The notes below the pieces were generated by a model, which had not been told where the DNA came from, searched no databases, and saw only the letters and a list, made by a program, of their open reading frames with translations. A stretch of 42,968 bases of DNA, taken from CAYVFC01 sp964450715. GTDB taxonomy: Bacteria > Myxococcota_A > Polyangia > Polyangiales > JAFGIB01. A program made the position numbers and the translations under genes. Location of the stretch: NCBI GenBank assembly GCA_964450715.1, contig CAYVFC010000066.1, forward strand, positions 1 through 42,968, given 5' to 3'. How positions within the stretch are numbered: the stretch's first letter is position 1; every line of letters starts with the position of its first letter. Of this stretch, positions 1 to 8,636 are shown in pieces.

Positions 1-7
1 AATGGGT

Positions 8-48
8 GATCACGATGCTCCGAAACGAGCGATCACGATGCTCCGAAA
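8..48. repeat. 18-bp direct repeat, two copies at the window edge
   Basis: The 18-mer GATCACGATGCTCCGAAA occurs at 8-25 and again, identical, at 31-48, giving a 23-bp period. Short repeats with this spacing occur in the multi-copy ends of IS21-family elements, so this may be the terminus of an insertion sequence lying left of the window. No transposase is visible, so that reading is inference. Confidence 0.5.
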
Positions 49-703
49 TACGCAGATCGCGCCCTCCCTGCGGTCTAGAGCGCTATTTCGAGGATTTTTC
101 CGAGGACGCTGGGGTGATTCAACAGAATCGCCCCAGTTCTGGTGCCGCGAATGCGCCCGTCCTCCCGGGTTCCGTCTGGGGAGATGGTCCAGCCGTCGCC
201 GGGCGAGCGCTCGTGCGGCACGTCGAACGACTGCAGGCTCGCGGCTTCTTCCACCACCAGGTGGACCAGCTCCGGGTCGTCGGGTGAAGGATGCGCGAAC
301 GGGGAGAAATACGACAGGCGTCTGGGTGTCGGTAGTGCTATCCGAGCTACGGGCCGAAAAGGTACCGCTCGGGCCGCCCGGGTACCGCTCAGGCCGAAAA
401 GTGACTACTTCCCTCCCCTGCTCGACTGGTCGGCTAGAGGCGAGTACCCGGATACCCGGCGGCCGCCCGCCGGCTGCTGGCCGATCCGCCACCTCGGGCG
501 CGCAACTACGCGAAAAGACAGGGACGAGTACCGGGCTCGGTCCATGCACTTCTGCCGGCTGTGCCCGCTTCCTCCCATGCCTCTGGGTGAGAACCGGACA
601 ACACCTTCCCCGGTCAGGGCCCGACCACGTCGGTGGCCCTCTCGAAAGACGCGGGGTTTTGCTAAAGGAATCATCCGTGTTAAATTGAACATTAACAGTG
701 GCG
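49..703. other. Leader region without a convincing gene
   Basis: No open frame here has a recognisable protein. Two 15-bp near-identical copies (GGTACCGCTCGGGCC and GGTACCGCTCAGGCC) lie at 361-375 and 381-395, inside a slightly larger imperfect repeat. On the minus strand at roughly 330 to 75 there is a protein-like stretch ending in ILLNHPSVLGKILEIAL and a stop. It could be the C-terminal remnant of a lost gene, but I do not recognise it. The promoter of the downstream lipoprotein gene should lie near the right end; no clear -35/-10 pair was found. Confidence 0.4.
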
Positions 704-2581
704 ATGAATCTCAAGATCTTGCTTTTTCTAGGGGCATTCGCACTTTTGCTGTGCGCTGCCTGCGGTCGCCTGGATTTCGAGCCTTTACCTTCTAGTCCAG
801 GTCTGTCCACCGATGCCGGAAGCGACGGCACCGGCGCTATTGCCTCGGATGCCCGATCGGGCACCGGCGAGGACGCTGGCGGAGACGCGGCCGAACCACC
901 GCGGAGCGATTCGGGCTATCCCACCGAGACGACCGACGGAGGTACTGACCCGGGCACGGAGTTCGAATGCACGGCCGCAAACCAGGCACAGGTCTGTGGA
1001 GCAAGTCCCTGTGTTGACGGTTACTGCTGCGACCAACCTTGTGACGGACAGTGCGAGGCCTGCAACCTTGAAGGTCTGGAGGGGACCTGTACCACGGTTC
1101 CCGACGGCAGCGACGACCCCATGCTGGGCACAGCCTGCGACGGTTCTGATGTTGATCTGTGCGAGGATGACGTTTACGAGAGCTGCACCGGCGGTGTGCT
1201 CGTCTGTAGCACCGGAACGGACACCCCGGAGGTATGCGACAGCGGAGCCACCGACGAAAACTGCGACGGCCTTACCGATGAACCGAACGCGCTGGGTTGC
1301 ACGATTTACTATAAGGATTCCGACGGCGACGGGCACGGTGTTCAAGCGGATTTTGTCTGTCGCTGCGCTCCCGATACAGCCAACGACTATAACTCGGCAA
1401 CCGGCGATGACTGCAACGACGACTGCGATGTCTGTTGGACCGACAGACCGGAAACTTGCGACAGCATCGATAACGACTGCGATGGTGCGACCGATGAAGG
1501 CATGGACCATCCCGACTGGTTGAACAGCGATTGGCGATATCGCAAAAAGCTACTGTTCGATAACAGTCTTCAAGACGAATCCCTCTCTCAATTCACGGTC
1601 CTGGTAAAGTTGACCACCTCCAATTTTGAGTATGGAAATGCGCAACCGGACGGTCTTGATCTACGATTTACCGATGACAACGGCACAACTGAATTGACCT
1701 ATCACATCGAAAGCTTCAGCAGCGGGGGAGACAGCTATCTCTGGGTGAAGGTCACGGATATTCCCGCCAATTCATCCGATGATTTTATCTGGATGTACTA
1801 TGGCTATATTAATCAAAACGCTCCCGATGTGCAGAACGCGAGCGGAACCTATGACGACTATTACGTAACGGTTCACCACCTGCAGGAAACTTCGGGAACG
1901 CACTACGACTCTAAGAACGACAATGACGGAATCCCTCAAAACGGTGTGATCCAGAACGCCGACGGAAAGATCGCCGGTGCAGATGACTTTCCCGGTCTGG
2001 ACGAGAGCGTGGACCTGGGATCAGGAGCCACCATCGACAACGTCTTTGACGGCGGCGGTACGGTTTCCGCCTGGATCTTTCCGAGGGATTGGGGCGAAAG
2101 CGACTACGGACGTATTTTGGACAAGTCATCCAGCACTACCGCCACTCGAGGATGGTCGGTGCAGCTGGACAACGGAGTTCACGACACTTATGTTAGAACC
2201 CTGCGGTTTGAGGCGGGCTTCGGCGGAAGCCAGGGGAACTGGTCGGCCGATACGGACGCCATCAGCCTCGATGCCTGGCAGCACGTGACCGTAGTATATG
2301 ATAACAGCTCTGACGCAAACAATCCTTCTCTGTACATCAACGGACAATTGCAGACTCTCATCGAAGTGGATCCCCCATCGGGAGTCAGGCGGTCGGACGC
2401 TGATTTTCCCCTATGGATAGGAAATCTCCCCAACAGCGCCAACAGAGCTTTTGAAGGCGTCATTGACGAAATCCAGATTTCAAACACGGCCAGAAGCGAT
2501 GACTGGATCAGGGCTCAATATCTGTCCACGGATGATAGATACATTACCTTCCTAGACGAGGAAGAGTTCTGTCTTCCTTGA
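704..2581 (+). CDS. MopE-like Cys/Asp-rich lipoprotein with DUF2341 and LamG-type domains
   Basis: Predicted surface or outer-membrane lipoprotein of 625 aa. A hydrophobic signal (residues 4-17) leads to a lipobox-like LCAAC with Cys20 as the acylation site. Residues 30-85 are a low-complexity Asp/Gly/Ser linker. Residues 88-265 are Cys-rich and hold two MopE-type putative metal-binding motifs (ENCDGLTDE near 185, NDCDGATDE near 257) and a calcium-like DSDGDGHG loop near 205. Residues 278-370 match DUF2341 (WRYRKKL start), and residues 430-615 look like a LamG/concanavalin-type jelly roll. This architecture is common in Myxococcota and suggests binding of carbohydrate or matrix; the ligand is unknown. 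I chose the ATG at 704 because the signal peptide starts there; a GTG two codons upstream (698) is the alternative. It converges on the kinase gene with a 25-bp gap. Confidence 0.85.
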   Translation: MNLKILLFLGAFALLLCAACGRLDFEPLPSSPGLSTDAGSDGTGAIASDARSGTGEDAGGDAAEPPRSDSGYPTETTDGGTDPGTEFECTAANQAQVCGASPCVDGYCCDQPCDGQCEACNLEGLEGTCTTVPDGSDDPMLGTACDGSDVDLCEDDVYESCTGGVLVCSTGTDTPEVCDSGATDENCDGLTDEPNALGCTIYYKDSDGDGHGVQADFVCRCAPDTANDYNSATGDDCNDDCDVCWTDRPETCDSIDNDCDGATDEGMDHPDWLNSDWRYRKKLLFDNSLQDESLSQFTVLVKLTTSNFEYGNAQPDGLDLRFTDDNGTTELTYHIESFSSGGDSYLWVKVTDIPANSSDDFIWMYYGYINQNAPDVQNASGTYDDYYVTVHHLQETSGTHYDSKNDNDGIPQNGVIQNADGKIAGADDFPGLDESVDLGSGATIDNVFDGGGTVSAWIFPRDWGESDYGRILDKSSSTTATRGWSVQLDNGVHDTYVRTLRFEAGFGGSQGNWSADTDAISLDAWQHVTVVYDNSSDANNPSLYINGQLQTLIEVDPPSGVRRSDADFPLWIGNLPNSANRAFEGVIDEIQISNTARSDDWIRAQYLSTDDRYITFLDEEEFCLP

Positions 2582-2606
2582 ACGGACCGGTTCCTTCGAT
2601 CCGATC

Positions 2607-4535
2607 CTACCTGCTCTTTACCCGCTGAGCGGTTACGGGGATGCGGAAAGAGATCTGCTCGGCCTGCCGCGGAAAACGCGTTGATGCGGCGACGTTGTGG
2701 ATGCACTTGCCCAACGCGGTATTGGCTATTCCTTCTGGAGAGACCTTGGCGTCTTCTACGCGTCCCGATCGATTGACCAGAAAGAGGATGTTGATCTTGG
2801 GCTTGCCCTTCAGCTCGACCGCGTGACGTCTGAAACAGTTCTGAACCGTCGCCTCACGCCTCCTGAAGGCGCGGGTAACCGCCCTCAAGTTCGTTGTACG
2901 GTCTTTGGTCACGCCGGGCTTTTTCACGATAGCGGGGCGCGCTACCTCTGCGGACTCAGCCGGTGTTGTCGCGCTCTCGCCTACCGTGGATGGCTGCTCT
3001 TCGGCGGCAGACTCCTCTTTTGTCTCATTCTCGGCTTCTTCTCCGGCCTCTTGCTTTGCCTCATCGACGGCCTTCTGGTCGGTCGCCCCCTGGGCACCGG
3101 TCGCGGGTTTCTCCTGTTCGCCTCCGGCTATCTCCTGAACGGGTTTTTGAACCATTACAAATTGTTGTCCTTGCGATTTCGACTCGGGTTGCGGGCCGCT
3201 ATTCGTTAGTATTGCTACAACAACCCCCGCAACCCCCAATATGGCCGCTATAACATACCAAATACGGGGTTTTCGTAAAAGCGCGTAAGCTCCCGCAACA
3301 GGGGCTTCGCCCAAACGAGAAAAAGAAGCGCCGGCCGTCTGGTCAGCCAACCCGTCCGTACTCGCCGCTGTCTCATTCGGGATATCCTCTACAATGGGTA
3401 TGTCCAGCTCTATCTCAGCGGCTGGCGCGTCTATACGCCCGCTGGCGGCGACCGGCCTCACTCGTTTTAGCCCCGGTTTCTCGCCGTGTCGGCGCACCGC
3501 CCGAGGAAGCGGGCGCGTTCGCCAGGCAAGGTCGCGCTGCTGCAACGTATCGACACCGAGGAACCCCGCCATCTCCTTGCCAAAGTCCTCGCCGAACCGC
3601 GCGGCTAGCTTACCGGTAGTATCTTGCTCTCCGAACGTCTGTGCGGTCCGCAGTGCGAAGGCGAATTGTCTGGCCGTCAGGTAGCGATCAACCGGCAGTT
3701 TGGCGAGGGCCTTGCCAATAATCTCATCGATGTCATCGGGAGCATCATCCCGGACGCCGTGAATCGAATCCGGCTCAAGTTCTCTCAGTAGTCGGATTAT
3801 TTCCGCAGAATCCGCCGCCCGGAAAACGTTGTTGCCGAATAAGAGCTCGTGAAGCACGACGCCGCAGGAAAATATATCGCTCTGAACGCTCCCTTCCCGG
3901 CCGGACAATATCTCGGGCGCCGTGTAGGAGAGCGCTCCTTGCGGGACGTCGTCCACCCTTCCGGCCCCGGGTATTTTACCCGCCGTGCGATCTAGGGCAA
4001 AGTCCGTGAGCTTCGCCCGCCCTTCTACGGATAGCATAATATTGGACGGAGAGATATTACGATGAATGATCTGTAGGTTTATCCCGCCGGGGCTTTTACG
4101 AATGTGAACGCGATGCAGAGCGTCGAGTACGTTGACGAGGATCTGTATAGCAATATCGGACGGTATTCTTTTTCCCCGGTGTAATAGATAGCGCTGCCAT
4201 TGACCCAGATCATATCCGTGCATGTACTCGAGCGCCACGAGGTAGGCGCCGCGCTCTTCCGCGATCTCGAGCACATCGACGATACCTGGATCGCGCAGCC
4301 GGGATAAGATTTGCGCCTGTTGGACAAACCGCTCGATGCAAGCGGGTTCGATATGCAGACCGGGAACAATCCGCTTGATCGCCACGGGCCTGGCGGCCCC
4401 TGCCGCCTCTTCGGCGCGCGCCAGGTACACCTCTCCCGTTCTACCGAGAGCGATCGGCCGAACAACCCGGTAGCGGCCCAGCAGCACGCGCCCGTACATC
4501 TCGTCAACTTTCGAAGTGGTGTCCTCTGAGCTCAT
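2607..4535 (-). CDS. Transmembrane Hanks-type (pseudo)kinase with AgmX/PglI-like C-terminal domain
   Basis: This 642-aa protein has a protein-kinase fold at residues 20-300, with a nucleotide loop (GRTGEVYLA, 31-39), the VAIK lysine (Lys54) and an APE motif (206-208). Two key motifs are altered: the catalytic loop reads HRNISPSN (HRN at 158-160), so the usual Asp is Asn, and DFG is DFA (178-180). Catalysis is therefore doubtful and it may act as an ATP-binding pseudokinase. A linker leads to one membrane helix (about 425-443), an Ala/Glu-rich periplasmic stalk, and a C-terminal domain (552-636) resembling the AgmX/PglI C-terminal domain, with Cys567 and Cys611 as a likely disulfide pair. It is the last gene of a three-gene operon, 15 bp after the FecR gene, which suggests that it reports on the envelope proteins encoded with it. 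Fold assignment is firm; loss of activity is inference. Confidence 0.88.
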   Translation of the reverse strand: MSSEDTTSKVDEMYGRVLLGRYRVVRPIALGRTGEVYLARAEEAAGAARPVAIKRIVPGLHIEPACIERFVQQAQILSRLRDPGIVDVLEIAEERGAYLVALEYMHGYDLGQWQRYLLHRGKRIPSDIAIQILVNVLDALHRVHIRKSPGGINLQIIHRNISPSNIMLSVEGRAKLTDFALDRTAGKIPGAGRVDDVPQGALSYTAPEILSGREGSVQSDIFSCGVVLHELLFGNNVFRAADSAEIIRLLRELEPDSIHGVRDDAPDDIDEIIGKALAKLPVDRYLTARQFAFALRTAQTFGEQDTTGKLAARFGEDFGKEMAGFLGVDTLQQRDLAWRTRPLPRAVRRHGEKPGLKRVRPVAASGRIDAPAAEIELDIPIVEDIPNETAASTDGLADQTAGASFSRLGEAPVAGAYALLRKPRIWYVIAAILGVAGVVVAILTNSGPQPESKSQGQQFVMVQKPVQEIAGGEQEKPATGAQGATDQKAVDEAKQEAGEEAENETKEESAAEEQPSTVGESATTPAESAEVARPAIVKKPGVTKDRTTNLRAVTRAFRRREATVQNCFRRHAVELKGKPKINILFLVNRSGRVEDAKVSPEGIANTALGKCIHNVAASTRFPRQAEQISFRIPVTAQRVKSR

Positions 4536-4550
4536 ACGGATTCTTCGTAT

Positions 4551-6542
4551 TCACGGTGCCTTGCCGGCCGCACGGCGTAGATAGTAGTGAACGCCCCTTC
4601 TCTTATGGACGAGCCTAAGCGCGATGGCCCGAAATCTGTTGGTGTAGGCCACTTCGCCGGTAAACCGGTGCTGATCATCAACAGATATAGTTCCACCATT
4701 CAAGGAGATTTTCCAGCCAGGTACGGCAACACCGGCGACCCTGACGGTCTGCCCCGGCCTAAAGCTTCCGTCCGCCGGCTCGCGTAGGCTGGCCTTGGGA
4801 GCGGCATTGTCGAAACGAATCTCCAGCGTCGTGGGCTTGGACTTACGGCCCGAAGCGCCGGCGGCCTCGTATTGCAGGCGATGCATCCCATCCCCGATGG
4901 TTCCGGACTTGAAAACATATGTGGGCTTAGCCGTTTTTAACCTTTTACTACCGCCTGGCTCAGAGCCGAGGATCACCGAATAAGACGAAGCAGACGGCGC
5001 CTGGGGCCAACGAAAGGTTATAACGGGCAGTTGATTCTGATAGGAAACCGAATAGTGCCGTCCGTCCGCCTCGATGGTGGAAACAGGTGCGCTTCGCGGC
5101 AAATTTGCCCTGCCCGAATCGCGCATGGTAAGAACAGTTCCTCGCGCTACGATCTTCTTCTGCAGAAACCCCCACCTGCCCAGGCAGCGAACCAGGTATC
5201 TGGAACGGCCCCGAGTGAACAACAGGTTGGCGCTCTTTTCTCCTCGCGAGCGACGCTCTTCCTTGCCCAGCAGTTGCGCCACGCCACCGTAGGGGCATCG
5301 CTCTTCAAACCGGAACTGAACCACCACAGGCGGCTTGGGCGCGTGTATCGTAAACGACCCGCCCACTCGCACGGACAGGTCCGCGTATTTGGGGCCCTCT
5401 TCAATGCGCGCAGGACTTTTGCCCCCGGCAATCGTCTTTTGCTCGCCCGCTCGCAGGGACTGGATCCGGTCCGGCTGTTCAATGTCCACGCGCCCCTTGT
5501 CCGTACGGACCAGCGTGTCGGCGCCGTCTTTTACATCCACGCTCGCGCTGGTGCCACCCGGTTCTCCGCCGCGCGCGATGATCACTCCGCCCGGCACGAC
5601 CACCGCGACATCCGTGTCCTTGGTCTCTAGCGACACCTTTCCCTTCAGGGCCTTGACCAGCGGCCGGTCCGGCGTGCCGATTTCAAACTCTCCCTTTCCG
5701 TGAAGCGTGGCCATCTCGCTTTTGCGACGTACGCGCACCGAGGTGTTCTCGGGCAGGTTCAGGGTTGTCCTGGGAGCCAAACCGCTGGCCCCGGGTGACA
5801 TTTCCGTCCAATGCCCGCCCTCGCCCGCGCGCATTCGCACACCACTGCCCTTTACCTCGGCGCTGACGCCTTCGCCTTGCTGAACGGTTTCGGCCTCCTG
5901 CGCGGTCGCCGGAAAGAGCGATTGCTCACCGAGCTCTTCAACGACCGGCTCTTCCTTGTCAAAACGGGCAAGAACCGCCATACCGATCCCCACCACGATT
6001 CGCTCGCCCTCGCCGATCTCGGTCTTCTTTCCTTGCTTCGACTCGAAAACCGCCTTACCGATTTTAACGCGGTACTCGATTCCTTTCTTAGCCTTTCGCA
6101 GGCTGATGCGACTGCCCGCCTTTAGCCTGGCGCTCCCCATTCTGGTCTTGAGCTCCACCGGTTTTTCACCAACAACGATCTCGGTCTCTCCCATCTCCAC
6201 GTCGAGACCCTGCACGTTCGAGCCCGGTGCGGAGCGAAGAAAACGGATCATGGACCGGCTTTTCAGGTGCGCCTTTGAGCCTCCCTTGAGTTTTAGGACC
6301 GCGCTGGAATTGTCGCCGGCACGTACGCCGTCCCCGAGCATAAATCTTGCGCCCACTTTCGCCGGCTCCCACAGGTTTACCCTATCCGCCCGGTCACGTT
6401 CGATCTTACCGTGGACCTCGACAAGCTCGGCAAGGCTTTCCCCCTTATCTTCGCCGCCGTACCCGCATTTCTTGCATCCGTTCGATACCATACAAATACC
6501 GGATGCCAAAACTGCTGCGGATAGCTTTATCACCCCTCTCAT
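4551..6542 (-). CDS. FecR-domain lipoprotein with C-terminal Ig/Fn3-like domains
   Basis: This 663-aa protein has a signal peptide (1-22) ending in SNGC, so Cys23 is a probable lipidation site; Cys26 follows. A FecR-type domain lies at about 38-160 (VHGKIERDR, then LGDGVRAGDNSSAVLKL). A second repeat-like FecR unit around 225-370 includes LRAGEQKTI. The C-terminal 250 residues look like beta-sandwich modules: a fibronectin-like stretch with FRWPQAPSASSYSVIL, then an Ig-like stretch with FDNAAPKASLREPADGSF. FecR domains outside the iron systems usually act as periplasmic sensory or scaffold domains. The start codon overlaps the stop of the barrel gene (ATGA) and the stop is 15 bp before the kinase, so the three are almost certainly translated from one mRNA. 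Domain calls are from sequence resemblance. Confidence 0.85.
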   Translation of the reverse strand: MRGVIKLSAAVLASGICMVSNGCKKCGYGGEDKGESLAELVEVHGKIERDRADRVNLWEPAKVGARFMLGDGVRAGDNSSAVLKLKGGSKAHLKSRSMIRFLRSAPGSNVQGLDVEMGETEIVVGEKPVELKTRMGSARLKAGSRISLRKAKKGIEYRVKIGKAVFESKQGKKTEIGEGERIVVGIGMAVLARFDKEEPVVEELGEQSLFPATAQEAETVQQGEGVSAEVKGSGVRMRAGEGGHWTEMSPGASGLAPRTTLNLPENTSVRVRRKSEMATLHGKGEFEIGTPDRPLVKALKGKVSLETKDTDVAVVVPGGVIIARGGEPGGTSASVDVKDGADTLVRTDKGRVDIEQPDRIQSLRAGEQKTIAGGKSPARIEEGPKYADLSVRVGGSFTIHAPKPPVVVQFRFEERCPYGGVAQLLGKEERRSRGEKSANLLFTRGRSRYLVRCLGRWGFLQKKIVARGTVLTMRDSGRANLPRSAPVSTIEADGRHYSVSYQNQLPVITFRWPQAPSASSYSVILGSEPGGSKRLKTAKPTYVFKSGTIGDGMHRLQYEAAGASGRKSKPTTLEIRFDNAAPKASLREPADGSFRPGQTVRVAGVAVPGWKISLNGGTISVDDQHRFTGEVAYTNRFRAIALRLVHKRRGVHYYLRRAAGKAP

Positions 6543-8071
6543 TTTCTCCTCTTGCTCGATCTCTTCCGTTTTCTGAGATCTACGTTAATAATCCTTACAC
6601 CATTTTCCACGACTTTGACACGCCGCCTCTGCCGGTGATGACCCCGAGCCTTGATAACCACTGCGTAGGTCCCCGGAGGAACGTCGACCTTGAACCTACC
6701 CCGGTCATTGGTATCCACCTCTATCCCCAGGGGCCTGACGATCACATGCCCTTTCAGCGCGCGGCCGCCTAAGGTGAGGGAACGAACCAGGCCGCGAATC
6801 TGACCCTTGGGCAGCTCGGGTGCCGCCGGTATCAGCCGGCGCGGTTGCTGAGCCGCCATGCCGGGCGTCACCCGTACGGTCCACTGCAACTGCTCGAAGC
6901 CCTCGGCAACCGCCGCCAGCTCCGCCGTGCCCGCGGGAACGTCGTCAAAGCGGTAGCCACCCGCTGCATCACTTTCGACTTCCCTGGTGTATTCACCGAC
7001 GGCAACCCGCACCTTGGCGCCGGATACCGGCCGTCCGTCTTGATCTACAATCCCGCCCTCAAGGGTCGTCGTCGTCTTCGTCGTCGTCGTCGTCGCCTCA
7101 GGGGACGGCTCGCGTTCGACGCCGGGCAGAAGCGCCTGTCGCTCGCGAGTTGACATATCCATAAAGCAACGAATACCGGCCAGCACGCTGAAAAGAGGCT
7201 CAACCGGCACCAGGGCATGGGAAGGCTCCGTACCCGGCCTTTTGCTAACAACTGTTTCCGCGAGCAGCTCGAAGGAGATTGACCGAGTTATATGGTAGCG
7301 GGCGCCTGCATCCGCTCTGAGCGGAGATGTGATGACCGATGGCGCGCCGCTTCCAACCAAGATATCCCAGCTAAGCTCACCCAAAAGCTCGACGGCCGAG
7401 ACTCGGTAAGACGCTCCCAGGCCCAGCAATACGGCGTGGAAATCGCTCAGGCCCAGGGATATCCGATCGCCGGGGCGGATTCGCTCGAGGTCTGGAGCGG
7501 AGTTGGCGCTATTGTCTAATCGAAATCCGGCCAACCCGGCGATGGCCCATTGTTGCCCTTTGGGAATGAGCGCGAAGAGCGTTTTCATGTCCAACGACGA
7601 GGCAGCAGGATTCAGGGAAGGCGCCTCGTCGCCTGGCATCCACAGTGATAGCTCTACTCCCAGCTGCAGCGTATCGCCCAAGGCTTGGCCCGCGCGCGTA
7701 AAAAAACGCGGTTCTCCTGCTAGGCTAGAGTCCTTCCCAATCTCGTCTTCGGGATGCATGTCGTAACGCCCGTCCAGACTAAAGCCAAGAGCCAGCCACT
7801 CATAGATCCCGGCGCCAACGGCTACGGTTCCACTCAGCCTGTGGTGAGATCCCTCGACCGGGCCGACCGATTCCGTGAATCCGTATCCTTCCGAACCGGC
7901 GATCGTCAGGCCGGGCGTCGCCGCCACCGGTACGCCGACCCTGGCCATACCGCGAAGACCGGTCGCGGCAATGCCGACTGTACGTGACGGTTCATCCTGC
8001 TGGGCGGACAACCGCGCGGGCGTGATCAACCAGCAGATAGAAAAAAAACCAAATGCAAGCGTTTTTCCCAT
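6539..8071 (-). CDS. Outer-membrane barrel-like protein with carboxypeptidase-regulatory-like tail
   Basis: First gene of the barrel-FecR-kinase operon, 510 aa. A signal peptide is cleaved after about residue 23 (ARLSA). Residues 30-310 alternate hydrophobic and polar residues with many aromatic or Gly turns, as in outer-membrane beta-barrels, but no named family was recognised. A poly-Thr linker near 330-341 is encoded by a (GTC)n simple repeat. Two carboxypeptidase-regulatory-like beta-sandwich domains follow: 340-415 (VDQDGRPVSGAKVRV, then GGYRFDDVPAGTAELAAVAEGF) and 427-500 (RGRFKVDVPPGTYAVVIKARGH). The last ten residues are strongly basic (KRKRSSKRRK), which is unusual for a periplasmic terminus. 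The FecR gene start overlaps this stop. A role as an envelope anchor or sensor partner for the kinase is inferred from the operon only. Confidence 0.8.
   Translation of the reverse strand: MGKTLAFGFFSICWLITPARLSAQQDEPSRTVGIAATGLRGMARVGVPVAATPGLTIAGSEGYGFTESVGPVEGSHHRLSGTVAVGAGIYEWLALGFSLDGRYDMHPEDEIGKDSSLAGEPRFFTRAGQALGDTLQLGVELSLWMPGDEAPSLNPAASSLDMKTLFALIPKGQQWAIAGLAGFRLDNSANSAPDLERIRPGDRISLGLSDFHAVLLGLGASYRVSAVELLGELSWDILVGSGAPSVITSPLRADAGARYHITRSISFELLAETVVSKRPGTEPSHALVPVEPLFSVLAGIRCFMDMSTRERQALLPGVEREPSPEATTTTTKTTTTLEGGIVDQDGRPVSGAKVRVAVGEYTREVESDAAGGYRFDDVPAGTAELAAVAEGFEQLQWTVRVTPGMAAQQPRRLIPAAPELPKGQIRGLVRSLTLGGRALKGHVIVRPLGIEVDTNDRGRFKVDVPPGTYAVVIKARGHHRQRRRVKVVENGVRIINVDLRKRKRSSKRRK
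7065..7096. repeat. In-frame trinucleotide repeat coding the Thr linker
   Basis: A run of GTC/TCG triplets with one TTC interruption codes for the poly-Thr linker of the barrel protein. Length changes here would keep the frame and only vary the linker. Confidence 0.7.
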
Positions 8072-8115
8072 ACGTTTATGTACATAATTCTATCAGATTG
8101 CGATTGGTCAGCTGT

Positions 8116-8170
8116 AAAAAAAAGCCCCTCCCCGGCAGAATTTGTCGGTGACTTTCGGATCGGGGAGCTC
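8116..8170 (-). terminator. Terminator-like hairpin in the leader of the barrel operon
   Basis: On the minus strand the arm CTCCCCG (from plus 8161-8167) pairs with CGGGGAG (plus 8128-8134) across a ~26-nt loop, and the 3' arm continues into GGGC followed by eight T (plus 8116-8123). This is a Rho-independent terminator shape lying 45 bp upstream of the barrel start codon. It either ends transcription arriving from the right or attenuates this operon. The loop is long for a classic terminator. Confidence 0.45.
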
Positions 8171-8237
8171 TCCAACAGATATGATATTTATCAAACATCG
8201 CCCCTCACAATCACCCATCCATTTATGAGTGTAGCCT

Positions 8238-8564
8238 AGGTTGTCGTTTCGCGAGTTCTACGTGGATGCCGCGGTGCCGCGGGAGGTGAGGCGGCGGATC
8301 CTGGAAGCATCGGTGCGCGCTCCGTAGGATTGGCACCGGGGCGCCGTTAGCGCGGCCTATGCAAGCGACGACCTGAGATGGAAGACCACGGCGGCTTTCT
8401 GCATGGGGTATATCCCCGGGTTCGAACCGCAGATCCTGGAAGCGCTTCAGAGCGACGTTCCCGATGTGAAGTTCGAGGCGGTCCGGGCGACGGCGACAAG
8501 CCCCGTCTCCCGCAAGGTGGGCCGAACACGGTTTCCCGGAGCCGGGAAGCGCGCGGCCGGCTGA
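8238..8564 (+). pseudogene. Decayed fragment: nitroreductase-like start joined to HEAT-like segment
   Basis: The plus frame running from 8238 reads SFREFYVDAAVPREVRRR then ILEASVRAP, which resembles the N-terminus of nitroreductase-family proteins. It hits a TAG stop at 8325-8327 exactly where the family usually has Ser after AP. Past the stop the same frame gives KTTAAFCMGYIPGFEPQI and then LEALQSDVPDVKFEAVRATA, which looks like a HEAT-repeat unit, and ends at TGA 8562-8564. No start codon or ribosome site is present. The two parts probably come from different genes, so this is a mosaic of gene scraps. Family assignments are by eye only. Confidence 0.4.
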
Positions 8565-8636
8565 GCGAACCGGGCGAACCGGGCGAACTGAGCGAACTGA
8601 GCGAACTGAGCGAACTGAGCGAACCGGGCGAACCGG
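8565..8636. repeat. 9-bp tandem repeat, eight units
   Basis: Eight consecutive 9-bp units of the form GCGAACCGG or GCGAACTGA, in the order two CCGG-type, four CTGA-type, two CCGG-type. The array starts right after the stop of the pseudogene fragment. The minus strand would read Arg/Gln-Phe-Ala repeats, but no gene context supports translation. Confidence 0.85.

Noticed and set aside
698..703. GTG start for the MopE-like lipoprotein
   Set aside because: The signal peptide begins naturally at the ATG at 704 and no ribosome site favours the GTG.
8565..8636. Possible CRISPR array
   Set aside because: The units are contiguous 9-mers without spacers, so this is a plain tandem repeat.
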